The position numbers and the translations under genes are program-made. Source: Penelope pileata (taxonomy: Eukaryota > Chordata > Aves > Galliformes > Cracidae). Taken from it: a stretch of DNA of 64,000 bases. The stretch is taken from the NCBI GenBank assembly GCA_013396635.1, contig WBMW01001574.1, forward strand, positions 1,748,814-1,812,813. Direction: 5' to 3'. The notes beneath the pieces were generated by a model that was not told where the DNA came from, did not search any database, and saw only the letters and a list, made by a program, of their open reading frames with translations. Every line of letters begins with the position of its first letter. Positions within the stretch are counted from its first letter, which is position 1. This document shows, piece after piece, positions 12,683 to 61,500 of this stretch.

Positions 12683-15257
12683 CACAAGGGATAGAAAACA
12701 AATTTACTGTATCATCAACAATTATTTCTGAAACCCATCAGAAGCCAAGGTGCTGCCAGAAGTCTGCTTAGTGCAGAAATATCCAAAGAGAGAGGAGAGG
12801 GATTTTGAAGATTGCTGCCTTTAACTCAATTCATTAGTCTCAATAATAGTGGGCCTAACACAGGAGGAATACATCCTTACTCTGACTGAAACATAACTGA
12901 TTTATGGATATTAGCAACCAAGTTCTTCCTACAAAATTTTACAATATAAACAGAATTGCCTCTTAAAATAAGTAACAAAAAAACTCCTTTTGCATGAGAG
13001 TTTTAACTTAGTTATTGTAAAGAAGAACTAGCTGCAATCAACTTGGATTTGGCTAAATTATTCAGCAGTGTCTCACAAAAGTCTTCCAAAATTAATTTCA
13101 ATGGTGTTAGGTTTACATGGATTCAGAGCTGACTGCAGCATTTATACAAATAGCTATGATAAATACAAAGGCTTACATGAGCGGGATGTGCCTATTGCAC
13201 TGCAGTGAAGAGCGATGACTAATCTTAGAGCTGTTTTTAATTAGAATATCCAGCAATGCTTCAGAAAGCAGAAGAACTCCCCTATGTTATGAAACCTGAT
13301 GAAAATATGCTATTTCCTTGGGAATCCAAAAGAGTAAACACAATAAAATTTGAGTACTTACCAGCAAGATGAGAAAAAACAGAGAGCTGTAAACCAACTT
13401 CCATAGAAGTACAGCTTCTACCAAATTTAAAGGGATAGCTCTGGAGAAGGAATTCCTGGAAATGTGCAGCCCTACATTTTGAAGATGCAAAAATAAGGCC
13501 TCTACACAAAAAAAAATTAATGACTTATCATTAATCATATTTATGTGTCATGATAATTTCTGTGCCTTTTTCGCTTTTCACTTGGTTCTAGATTGTGAAA
13601 TATTAGTACATACTGAGCAGTCTGTTTTACTGCTACTTTTTATTTCTTTTTTTCCCCTTTTAGTTTTTTTTTTTTTACCCAGTAAAATTGCTGCTGTCGA
13701 TTTTGCTGTGTAACAGTAACGTTGACAGAATTATGGTGCTTTTAGTTAGCCACATCTTGTGGCTCGTTTTGAAGCAGCACTTCCAGGACCTCCGGGTACC
13801 ATGTGTGGCCATGTATCTGACTCCTGGCAAAGCCTGGATGCTGCGAGGGCTCCTGGTTTTCTGTGTGATTTTGTTCGAAGGGTTGTCATGGAGATACAGA
13901 GTCTGAAAAAGGCAGCACAGTCTGTCACTCCACTGCGGTCTGTATAGTTGGGCTGCCCACAGTAATGGCCGTGAGGGCTGGGCTGGCAGGGAGCCAGGCA
14001 ACTTGTGAAAATGCTTTAGCACATTTGCACTTGACGTTTTCGTTGTAGTTAAATGGAGTATCACTGCATTGATGACCAGCTGTTTTCAAGTCTGCATAAA
14101 TCTTAAAGGCTTAATTTTATATAAAAATAGCTTTGGGAGATGACTTTGGTGAGGTAACATCTTCACTTCCGTAATCTTTTGGTACAATATAATACTGTGT
14201 GTCCTGAATGCGTGAAAACAGAATGAAAAGAGTAACAGGCTGGAGAAGGACATTGGTTAGGGTCTCTTCCTCTTCCTCCTAATAATTATTTTACCAAAGG
14301 AAAGAAAGTTTTGACTTTCTTCATGTGTTAAGTTTTGGCTTTTTTATCTTATCTATGAAGTTCTCAAAGAATAAGGCAGGACTTCTATGGCTCTGAGCTG
14401 GGCTGTAAAGGAGCGCTGTAACAAGGATGTAGAATGTGACATTATTGGTGAGCTCAGTGAGGCAGCTAGGGGAAACAGCCCTGCAAATATTTGTTCCTTC
14501 TGCCTACTGTCACTATGTGCCACATTCTTTTTTATGGCTGGTCAAAAAGACACGAGTATGCAAATTCTTGGCATTCAGGCACCATCATGTTCTGAGCTGA
14601 AAGACTGTGAAAACTGGAGAGCAGAGGAAAGTCTGAAACCACTTTGGACAACTGATGCCCATGTACTTCATCCTGGCAGGTAAAGATCAGCCGTCCATCA
14701 GCACAGTTCAGAGACTGAACCTCCCAAAGGTTGTGATGATAATTAACTCTTAAATATTGCAGTTTCTTTGAAATACACTTCCCATTGTTTGAAGAAATAA
14801 TTATTTCAGAATAAACCAGTCACTTTTAATCCAGACCTTATTTATTATATTCTGAAGCATACCTTGAAATGCAACACCGAACAAAAATTTCTCTTTGATT
14901 GGTTTAATGGAAACAATTTTTCTCTTCAGCAAGCACTTTCTTTCAAAGTGAAACCTTAACATTTTACTTCTATCTGTCTTGTCAATCACTGTTTTTTTCT
15001 GTTTTTTTCTTCCCTACTGGCCCCACCTGGAGATGTCATATAGTCTTCAAAAGAACGCAATCTGAAAAGATGCTGAACAAAGTTTTTGTTTTTCAAGCCA
15101 GCCAACTAGTTATCAGTTGATCTGACAAATATGTCACATGTATTTTTGAAAAAAAAGTTTGTTCAGCTGATGGATTACTCGAGAGCAGGTTTCCTTAACT
15201 TGCCTATAACTAATGCCTAGCTGTTATTTTTCCAATTTGATATTTAATGTCCTAAAC
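12683..15257. other. intergenic, no gene seen
   Basis: AT-rich DNA without recognised exons. Overlapping frames at 13675-14064 (minus) and 13688-13947 (plus) cover one moderately GC-rich stretch but match no family I know. A T-rich run lies at about 13640-13680. Confidence 0.45.
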
Positions 15258-15560
15258 TCATAAAATAATTCAGGCTGGAAGGGACCTCAGAAGGTCATCT
15301 CATCCTCTTTCCTGCTCAAAACAGGGTCAGGTATGAGAGCAGCTTGCTAGAGGCTTTATCCAGCCCTAAAAATCTCCAAAGATATTAGCACAACTGCATA
15401 ACCTCTCTGGACAGCCGTTCCCAATGCTTGATTATCTTCATGCTGAAAAAGACTTTCCTGGTATCTTGTTGAAACCTTTATTTTTTCAGTTTTTGTGCAT
15501 TTTCTCTCCTCCTCCCTTTCTGCTAGGCTGGGGCTCATGTTACTAAGGATGGTGACAAAT
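15258..15560 (-). mobile_element. CR1 LINE fragment, reverse orientation
   Basis: Starts TCATAAAATAATTCAGG and continues GCTGGAAGGGACCTCAG, AAGGTCATCT, CTGCTCAAAACAGGGTCAG and CACAACTGCATAACCTCTCT. This is the reverse complement of the CR1 3' region, more diverged than the copy at 1798. The far (5') edge is blurred, between about 15500 and 15560. It is a 5'-truncated copy with no coding capacity. Confidence 0.88.
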
Positions 15561-16357
15561 AAACCCTTTTATTTCTCATTGGTATTTCTACGTGCTTTAG
15601 GGAGGACAATGAATCTAAACAAAGTTTATCTGCTCTTATGTAGTGTATTAAAACATGAAGACTCATCTTTGGGTATAAGGAAAACACAGTTTCAATGAAG
15701 ATCTGGCCCAGATACTGGAGAGCGTAATTTTCCAATAAAAGAAGTTCTTTCATTAAAACCTTCTATTGTAACCTAAACACTTCATGATATATTTTCTTTC
15801 CAAGGAAACTTTTCAATCTAACTGGGCATACTGAAGTCATTATACTAGAGATGTTACTTTGTACAGCCAGCCTTATTACAGGTTAGATTTCTGCAAGAGA
15901 TTAAAAATGATGTATTCGTAGATATCCTTCTAAAAATACTCTGCTAAGTAATATATATCTGCCTTTTTGCAAAACTGGAAGAACATACATACAAAACAGC
16001 AAAGGAAATACAGAAAACAATTCAGAGCAAATAATATATATCCATGAGAACTTTTCCACTGTATTTATTTCAATGAAGAGAAATAGTTGAAATGTGAAAG
16101 CTAAGCATTTTAGTTTATTCACATATTTTACATTCAAAGGGCCATCCGAATTTTTTTTTTTTTTTTTCCAGAAAATAAAGATTCCCCTTGTGGCTTCCAA
16201 AATTTTTATGGAGACATGAAATGTACTGAATGAAGCCCATTATTGCTGTACATAAAATGTAAGCCTTGTATATATGGAAAAAAGATAAAATTGAAACAAA
16301 TTTGACCATTACTGAAAAAAAGGATTCCTTTAATATAAATAAAATTCAGAGTAATGC
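15561..16357. other. AT-rich intergenic DNA
   Basis: No gene recognised. Contains a T run near 16150-16168. May include distal ADGRL4 3' UTR if a later poly(A) site is used. Confidence 0.4.
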
Positions 16358-17734
16358 TTTATTTTAACAGACAAAACAACAGTGGGATTTATTAACAACT
16401 ACATATTTACAGTGTCTGACTGGTAAAAATAAAGGGCTTCATCTGAGATCCTAGACACTTCCTGAGAAGGCAACATGGACAGAGGATTGCTCAGCACTTC
16501 ACATAAGCTGGGTGCTGAAAGGATTAAATTAAAGCTACTTTTAAAATGAATACAATGGCATAGCTAGAAATGCTGATGTAACATGTTTATCCCCTGACGC
16601 AGCAAAACTTGCACCACAACAAGTTCTCTCTTTGACTTAAGTAGATCTGTGTATCCTCCTAAGCTTAAACACAGGATAAATATTCCAAAATCAGGAGCCT
16701 CGGAGAAAGACAATTACTTGACTCAGAGATGCTATGAATAGAGAAAACTACTGTAATTACCATTTTACAAAATATAGAGGCACATTACCTTGAATTTAAA
16801 TGTGTATTCTTCTGTACAGGTGAATTCTACCACTGTACTTTTCCTTTGACCCTACATTTGGTTGTACAAGGCCTGGATTCCACATGTCTACCAAGTGACA
16901 AACTTGTGAAAGAATTTCCTTCCCACAGCCTCCCAAATCATAGTGCCAGTATAGCAGATCTCAGTCTTTTTGGCCATTAAATAAAACAAGAACCAGATTC
17001 TTTTTCAAAGTATTCATAAAATAATCTTTCACTTACAAAATAGCTGTTCCACCATTCTTGTTTAAGATCTGACCTCAGCTCTTTAGATCTAAACAGTTCT
17101 TTAAAAGTTATAAAAATAAAGAATTGATTAATATACAAATATATATTTCAGAGTGATAAGAGAATAATATTAAACAAATTTCTTTTTTAATCTACTTTAA
17201 ATTAAAAGAAATGTTTACAAAAGTCTGTGCTGAAGCAGATCTTTATCTATTGACTCTTTAATGGGACCCATTCCCTGCAGATGGCCATACACAACATAAT
17301 GTAAGAAGCTTGTTGCTATGAAAAGGCAGTGAGTATGTTCCACTAGCAAGTGATTCACAAAATCTGCTGTGCCAGTTGGTTCTTGGTATCTCTCTTTCAA
17401 GAACTGTAGATATTTCTAGTATCAGAAACAAAACCTAAGCCATCAGAAGTCCTGAGCTCCTTCAGAAATTTGCTTGTTTCCTTGGTTTTCATTAATACGT
17501 ATTCTGCAATAATCCAGTTTGTTTTGTATACTGTTTGTATACAGCGTAATATAAATGCTTTGCATGAATGCACACATATGTACAAAAACAATCAATAAAT
17601 CAATTAAGAGATATGCCTGCTCACTGGGTCATTTCATACTTTCACAATATCACATTTTCCTGTAATATCTGTAATGACATTATCTAGGTTGCTCCCCTTT
17701 TCCACCAAGACGTTCATGCAGATTTTCCTTCCAT
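16358..17734 (-). other. ADGRL4: probable ADGRL4 3' UTR
   Basis: The AT-rich stretch after the stop codon has no other gene. On the minus strand the nearest AATAAA hexamers I noticed are at 16388-16393 and 16358-16363, with ATTAAA variants nearer the stop (about 17256 and 17186). The end point is a guess, as no clear downstream GU-rich element marks a unique site. A weak ancient-repeat resemblance (CCTGACGCAGCAAAAC, near 16595) lies inside. Confidence 0.35.
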
Positions 17735-52557
<34,823 letters not shown>

Positions 52558-55500
52558 CTGTCAAGACACAAATTATGGAGAAATACATTTGCATTTGCCG
52601 ATTGAAGAAAACAGCCAAATAAAAGCTTAATTTGGCCTTCAGTATTTTATTTATATCTAAGTTTTGAATGCTGAGACAGCACTCTTTGTGTTTGTCTGTA
52701 CATGTATGCTGTTGCCAAGGATATAATAAGGCGTAGAGCCACTCTTCTCTGCCCTCATCCTGCATGAGCCAACAAATGAGAAAACTGATGGAATATTGAA
52801 ATAAATGTCTTAATTGCATACTCAGTTGGAATAAAGGATTGAGTCAAGTGCATGTTCTGACATGGTTGATTTTGGTCACATTTTTGGTACCCACATGGTC
52901 TTCACAAATCTACAGGTAGAAAATCACTTTGAGGATGCACCTTGGAATTCAGAAACAGAAAACAGATCAACGGAATATCAAGTCGTAACCTACTACATTC
53001 CTTAACACCAAAGCAGAATCAATATAGCTAAACTGGATTTATATATCTTTTTCTGGCCTGTTGAAGACTTTCTGTGATATTTCTCAGCAGTATCAGACAA
53101 CAAGGTTACAAAGTTTGTATTACTAACTGAGTTTTTGTTTTTTCTTAGTTATTCCAAAGATCTTAACAAACAGATGAGCAAGATTCATGGCTTGATCTTT
53201 ACATCTTAGTGACTCTGTAAGTCCTCAGTTTTGTATCTATAGAATTACGTGATCTATTTTACAGTTCTAATCCCATGTCTCTAGTGATACATGAGAAAAG
53301 GAGCTATATAGTTGAGTTTAAAGACTACTTCCCCTCTGCATAACCTCTGTATGTGCCATCTTTGTAAGCATGAAGATCCACCAGCTTGATCAAACATCAA
53401 ATGAAATCATAAACTTTTGTTTTATACTGTATAATTGATGTTCTTCAATGACTCAATAAAGCTGTTTCCTCTCCAGAATCTCCCAAGGTCTTTGCTGTCT
53501 ATTAAATAATATTCAGACCAAGCTTGAGAAAAAATTTCAAAAGCTTCCTTATCCAGAAACTCTACTGATCAAAATGGGAATAACACTCACAGTACTGATA
53601 ATATCATCTTTCCAAATAGCCCATTCATCCCAAAGCACCCCAAAACACTGAGGCAAACAAACAAAACTCATACAAGAAGACACTGAGTTCTCTATTTTCT
53701 GCATCCCGAGAAAGTAAGAGTTAAAGGCTTCCTGAAGTCTACTGGGATTTTGTTCCCATTCTCAAGCAAAAGGTACTCGTAACATGATGAATGACAGGAA
53801 AGAATTCTAACAGTGAGAGAAATAACAATTTATTGCAGAAGAAGAACGATTAAGGAGCTTGACAGGAAGAAGAAATATGATTTCAGAAAAGATACCCAAG
53901 GATGAGTTTCAGAAAGGTGCTTCTGCTTTCTGATGGCCAATGTTCTCATAAGGTGTTTGCAGAGATAGGATATAGATAAGTATAATGTCTCGTAAGTTAG
54001 GGAAGTGGTAAGATTAAAGTACATCAAGAGCCATAAAGCATTACAGGAATAGATTTCTGCAATATAACTTAGTGTCAACGTCCAGAGAAACCCTGGCACT
54101 GGACATTTTTCAGAATTGAAGTCTGACATAATTTTTAATGTTATTCAGTTGACTCATAGATGCAAATATCAATTCAGAATAGCAGCTTTCCTCAGGGGAG
54201 TTTGGGTCAACAGTATTAAATGGTTTATGCTCATTATAACTAAAAGTGAATGTAATTTAACGAGGAAACGAAGTATAAAAGCACTCTGCCAACATGTCAA
54301 CAATATTTATTGTACTGTTTTGGTATTCATGAGAACACAGCACAGAAAGTATGTGATTTGGATCTTAGAGAATGCCCAGGTAAATCCAAATTAGTTTAAG
54401 TGAAAGTATGACAGGGAGGGAAAAAGTAACGCTAATCCAAGTTCAGAAACTGAGTATAGGAATATGAGAAATCCAGTCTGGCATACAGCATTGGGAAGGC
54501 ATTATACTTCCTAGAAAACGATATGCACTGGCTTTGGAAAGCTCATGGGACAGGAGCCATGGAAGATGAGGAGTGGAAAGTCACTGATCCCTGAAGGACT
54601 TTGCATTCAGAGTAGGAGAACAACAGGGCAGGGAACAACAGAGCTGAGGAAACAAAAACTACAGGATAGATGCAAGAACTCACCTTTTGGATTTGTTTCC
54701 CACGAGCTCAAATTTAAGAATTAAGGTCCTCACGCCCTGCACTACTACTTTTAAAGTGTCGCATAGAGCTTATAGAAAACATTACAATGACTTATGAGGT
54801 TGCCATCAATAAAATCTTTACAATTCTGCTCAATTAATTTTACTGGATTATTGGTGTTTTTCCCTATATTTAAGGAATATGTAAGAGTTTTAATGGTGTC
54901 TACATTGTCTAAGAAGGCTTATTGAGAGAGCCTCCAGAAAAGGTTTATTTTATTTTTCTAAGAGAAAATAAGTCTTTTCTACAGCTAACTTGGAAAACTA
55001 GCTTGTTCTCAGTCACCTGGTTTGATGGCTAAATTGGCAATGTGTGTTTGCATGATGTGCTTTCAGGTCTTTATTCACTGATGGTGAGAGATAACAGCTG
55101 TACTTCCGTTCATAGGTACCCTACATACCTATCAGTGCCAAACAGCGGGATATTTGCTGTTTGTCCTACAAAGCAGTGATTCTGTGAGTCTTCTAAACGC
55201 TGTCTTTTTATCCTAAATAGTATAGATGGAAGAGGTGGGAATGTAAATGAAACACCAGTTATGTACCAAAAAAAGCACAGGGCAGAGTCTGCACACGGTA
55301 AAATTTAAGCAAATGTTTACCTGCGTTAGTGGCTTAAAGCCAGAGAGTTGGCAGGATTACGATTTTTAAGGAAAAGGAATTTGATGTTTCTTGCACTTGT
55401 AGTACTCTCATTAATGACCACGGATCACAGTTTCTTCCAATGCTAAAGGCCTTTTCCCAGTTGCATATTAAATATGCTCACTATACAAGAACAACAATTA

Positions 55501-58500
55501 GAAATTATACTATGAACTGTCCCATTTAGGATATGTAGACAAATGCAACGGTCTTCTATTTACTAAGAAATATGGAGATGTATCAAGTGACTGAAAATTC
55601 TATCACATTCAGAAATTGTAGCAATTTTACCCTATTTTCAGAAATGGATAATAAGATGCTTAAATAATAAAAAATGAAGTCCAGCACATCTTCAATATAG
55701 CCTGATTCCCAGACACCAGCTGTATGTACTTTTAAGGATATATGGACTTGTTAATTGTCAGATAATTTGAGAAACCTCAAGAACATCTGAGAAGAATAGT
55801 AGAAAATTAAAGTGCAAACACAAGAATGGATATTTCAAGGAGTTAAATTCATAAGAAGCTTCCTTTTCACTATTCCCATGGTCTAATGTAATACTGAGCA
55901 GACCATGCTCAGGGACAATTTACTGGACTACATCCTGCCTCCATTGAAATCAACGGTATAAAAGTCACTGGCGTAAGTTGGCCCAGGGTGGTGCTCACAA
56001 TGGAAAACTACTGGATTAATGGCAAGAAAGGCAAGTAAGGGAAAAGTTTTCAAGAAAAACAAGTTTCATATACAGTTTTACTAAATGTGTTTAAGTAACT
56101 GCCTGACTTCACAGAGAATATTTTACAAGATTAACATTGATGATAAAATATCTTTTAGTTGTCCATACAGACAAAACACTGTTTTCTTCAGACAGCAATT
56201 CAATGTCAAACTCAGAGGTTTTAAGACATTTTCCAAATTTTACATAATTTACAGTATTAATGGATTTGTGATTTAAGAGATGTCAGAAAAAAAAAAAACC
56301 AATATGGCCAGGAAATTTTCTAACATTTTTCCATTGAGAGAGGATAGCTTAAATGAAAGCAAGCGTATAATCCACTTGCTTCGTTGTTACCTAATTTAAT
56401 TATGGCATATGCATTCATGGCTGGCACAGATACACATCGAACTGCAGGCAGTACTCCAGTAATGCACATTCCTTTAAAGATTTATTTCCTTTTTCTTCAG
56501 TAGCTAATAAAAAAAATCAGAGACTTCTAGAAACAAGACTGGTAAAATGACAAGGTTAATTATTGTGCCTAAATGGTAATAATGGTAACACTCTTTTCAG
56601 GTCAGTTATTCAGCTGAATTGTCTTGAAAACATTTTTTCTTAAAATATCAGTTCTGCATTGTTGGATTGCTTATCATTAAAAATCATGACGGGAGGAAAC
56701 TTGCAAATAATTTGCTAGAAAATGTGTTAAATAACCCTAAGAAGGTTGGATACAGGAATCTGTGTCTGTGTGCCTGCGTATTGGTAGGATGCTTACATGA
56801 CACAGGTGTAAAACAAAACTGAGTCTTCACTTTCACCTTGAAAACGCAACTATGTATTTTACTCTGCGTAATTCTAAAGTGGATAGATGAAATTAATTGC
56901 CAGCTGTATGTAAGAATTTCTCTACTAGTCTCTCAGAAATGTAGAATGTTCTTAAATATATGTATACATGTAAGTATACCTGACAAGCTGATATACTCCT
57001 CCTTCCAAACTCCATTTTGAACTGAGGGTGGCATTTCTCTGTTAAAAACTGTATGAACTCATTACTATTAGAACACAATTGACTTAGGATTAAATAGTCA
57101 TGCTCAGAAGTTCAGCTATTGATGGAAGTCCTCTCTGATCATAAAATATACCAAATTGGACTGATTCTTTGATCACTCTTTTACACCGCATAACATTGTT
57201 CGCCATTAAATAAAATGCATATTAATTTTGTTTAGCATTTATTGAGCATGTAGTTCTTTTAGAGATTTTAAAATTTATGAAATATAAAAAAATAAATGAT
57301 TTGTGGATTTTAAAACTATGATTCTTTTGGAAACTATAAGAATAAGACAAGATTTTAGGAATAAGGCATAGAGCAAATTACTTGTGCCATATTCCATGTC
57401 CTTTCCAAATGGCAAGTTTTACCCTATTGTATAGGCTGTTTTAGTACTGGGTTGTTATAAAATTATAATCTACAGTAGGAAAATTCTGAGACAACTACAG
57501 TTACAAATTACATCATTTGTTACCATTGTGACAAGCACAAGAGAATGCTTTGAATTATCTATTCTAGATACAGAATTTTTGTAATGCTCTTATTTTACAT
57601 GAAAAAGTGTCATGAGGGAAACTCTTATGGCAGTGGGTTTATCAAAATAACAACCTCAAAGAATATCCATTGCACTGAGCACTTCTCTATGATGGACACT
57701 GTGATGATATGATGACACATAACATGAAGAGTTAGTTTTAGGATGAAACCTGTCATATTGATTCACAATTATACAGCAGAAAGTTTTTTTTGCTTTTTAT
57801 CAATTTAAGCAAACTATTTCTCCCTTTAAGTAACAAACAAGCAAGGCTGAAATTACCTAAATTAAACAGAGTAAACTGTGCATTTTTAGTCCTCATCAAC
57901 CCATGTAAAATGAGATTTTTGTATAAGTGAAACTTTGTATCATATATTACGGGCTCTCCAGCAGGTATTAAATTGAAAGCAGTCATGCTCATGCTCTTTA
58001 TTAAGTGTTTAAGTGACCTAACTGGAAAGACAGTAACTTTGGACCTAGTCAGCTGGATGAAACCCCTGCGGCATGATGACCCCTAGCTGCAGAGCTAGGC
58101 AGCTTTGGAGCCCATCACATTGGAAAGGCACAGCCCTTGATGTCAATTCTCCTGGCTTTTTTGCAGGAGCGTGAATGCTCAGAAGTCTTAGATCAGTATC
58201 TGCCAGTTAACCTACATCTCCCAAGACTTTCTACTAGGGTCTTGGCTACAGGCTGAGCACTCAGGGTTCACATTCCTCTACTTCTCTGGCAGAGGCCATA
58301 CTCCCGGTTCCCAGTGCAGTGTAATCTGGCTCTGGCCAGAGTGCTTTGCAGGCTCCCTCATGGATATCCAGGCCAGACTGGTCAGAGAGACAAGTTTTCA
58401 GGGGCATCAGAAACCTGGCTGTTTCAGGTGACATTTCAGAGAAATATTTTAAAGAATTAAAGGCTCCCTGACCACGGCTTGGGTTTGTTTGACAGCCTGA

Positions 58501-61500
58501 TTTTTCCCAAAGCCACACCTGAGCAAGTATAGTGGCATTTTTTGTAAGTTTAATGAATGCTTGATGTTATTAAGGACCTTAAGGAGCTCATACCAAGGCC
58601 ATTACTGTATACTGCAATACATTCACAACCTATTTTATTTCATGCATTTCCCAGATTACATAAAAGGCAGCAAATAAGACTTCAATTAATTTTGCCCAAA
58701 TCTGGACCTTTTAAAACCAAGGTCAGAGGCCTCTGGAGAAGACCTGTCCATCAAGAACAGCAGTGGCAGCACAGGGCTGGGGATCAGTATTGCACACAGT
58801 AGTCTGAAAAGTGGACAGCCCTGGGTAGGAAGGAAACACAGTCAGGGCAGCTGGGGAATACATTGATTCATTGCATCCGGCTGTTCTCTTTCGACAGCAG
58901 CCTCTGCTGCCAAAGCTGCTATGCAGCCCCTGGGGGAAACTAAAACTACCCTTCCCTAGTGTAACCCCTATGGGAGAACAGTACTTGAAGTGCCTCACTT
59001 AACCCCTCAAAGGCAAGGAAATGAAAGGCTTCCTGTAAAACAAATTCCAGTGCTACTCACCCTGCTGTGCTTAGCTTGTCTGGAGGTCTCAGAACAGTGG
59101 GTGATCTTACATACATTACTTCTGTGCTGCAGGACTGTGTGTCTACAGCCATCACAGCCTGAGTTAAGAACTGCAATACCATTAACAGCCTTGCCTTGCT
59201 TTCCTTGTGATGTGTTTCCATTAATGGTAATTTAACACAATTTGTTTATGATTCTCCAAAGATTCAGCATTCAAGTTTGGTCTAAATCAGCATGAAAGAG
59301 CAGATGCTTAGAAAAACCACTTGAGACTGCAGAACTGGGCTGGAAATCTCATTTAAATATGAATTGCTTTCATAATGGGCCTGATTCATCTTTGTCCTAC
59401 ACTGGGGCAGGGGACCATGCAGTTGCTGAATGGGAAATCTTGCCACTGAAAGCTCCATCTTGCTAGAATTTCGTAGCTTTCTACCTCTTTGCAAGAGCCC
59501 TTCACAATGGGCATTTGCATAACTCTCCAGGAGTTTTTGACTAGTTTGGACATAAAGGCTTTGCAGCTAGCTGGACTCCTAAAAGTCCTTGGATCAGCAA
59601 ATATATATTTTCTCTCACATTCTTCACAGGCTATGTGTATATGCAAAGATGATTTCAGATCAACAGTTCTTGTGTGTCTGGCGGAACTACAGATCCTCAC
59701 AACAAAAAACTTTCATGGTCGAATTTTAAGGAACAAGGTAGAACAGTCTAAAGAATGAATAAAGACATGTTCCTACATATTAAAAATACACTCAGATTGA
59801 GATTTAGAGAATGGACAAGGATTGGAGAAGTACATGTATTATCTAAGCTGCTTCCTTCATCTCTTGCTGCTACTTTTAGACTTTACAAATTAAACATAAA
59901 AAGTATTTATTATTGGGTAAATGCCAGTGGCGAGATTGTCATTTTTTAGCCACACAGAACTTGCCTTTTCAATGCTTCTGAAGTATCAGTAAATAAATCT
60001 GTAATTTCTGATCACTCATATGTGAAGAATCAGGGGAAAAAAATATTCTTTAGCAGTGCTAGTTGTTGACTGCAAACAATACATTTACCCAGACAAGCAT
60101 CTGCAGGATTTTGAGAACAAAAAGGAACAAGGTGCTCAAATTAGTGAAACAGAGGGAAAAAGGATAAACATTGCTGAGTGGCCCTGTGCACCATTTCCCC
60201 AGCAATGCCTCCTCTCAATGCTTGCACACTGCAGACAGCTGCAATGTGACCTACCACATCTCCCAGAGGAGACCTCAGGGTTGCAGTGACCAATGGAGAT
60301 TTAGTATATCAGCTTCAGAGCTGTGTTGCTGCAAGAGGGGAGCTTCAGGTTGGGCATGCAACAAATAACATATCTGTGAGTTATCCGCACGGCACTTCTT
60401 CCTTGACAAGATCATGAAGGGAAGGGCTGTGAGTGCTATGAAAATTCACTGCCCTTTCTACTACAGATAAAGTTTGGATTTGGTCCAGCATCCCCTGCTG
60501 ATGTGGTGAGCAGGGTCCCAGGGCAGCTGTCAGGGGTGTGAGTTAAGAGCACAATGCACAACATCAGAGCTCAGGCACGAGGGACCAGGAGCTGTCACTC
60601 ACTCTTTGGGGAAGCAGACCATGACCTCCTTGCATGTGAGCGCTCAGGTTCCTTGTCTGCCTTCCCCAGGAAGGTGACATTAACTCACCAGCTGAGCACC
60701 TGGCCTGATGAGCTGCTGAAATGCACAGCCAAAGAAGAGGAGAGGCTGCAGTGGTGTAATATCAGAAACAGCAAGTAACCCTGGGTAAATGGGACAAAAT
60801 CCATGACAAGGATGAAGCGGTGAAGTTCTCAGTCTGATTTTGGATACATGGAGTGATGACCACATGAATTCCATGAAAAATAGGACTATTGACACTGAAT
60901 AGGATAAAACAACAATCCTATCTTAATTTCCAGTCATATCTAGCTCCTGGGTAGCTATACTGTGAACTCAAACAACCTGAGGCTCCCATCCAACAGGATG
61001 TGAATGAGTTAGACATCACCACTCAGATCTAAACATTTTGTTTCCAGGCAAGATATAAGAGTGAGGGAAAACAACTTAGCAAACATTTTCATCAAGGGGG
61101 AAAAATTTTTCCACACAGCACTTTTTCAAATTCCAAAAGTAAAGAGGATGATGCTTATCCAGACTCTGAACACAGCCAGGAAATGTATCACCATGTTACA
61201 GCTGACATTTGCAAACTACTGTCATGCCAATATGGTGTGGGTTAAGTAAGATGTGAAAAAAAGGGGTGATAAGCAACACAGCTTGAATGAGGCAGAGAAA
61301 CATTAAGCACTATCTGATGAGTTTTATCAAACATCCTACAAGCATAGAGCAAAGGCTTTGATCAGGAATTTCACCCTCCCATTTCAGGACATGGGCTTAT
61401 CTATTTGTCACAGAGGGCTAAAGCCTGGAATACTCCTGGGGTCTTCTGAAACACCATCTGGAAAAAGAAGTGCTGAGAGTGCCAGGCATCGCAGAGGCCT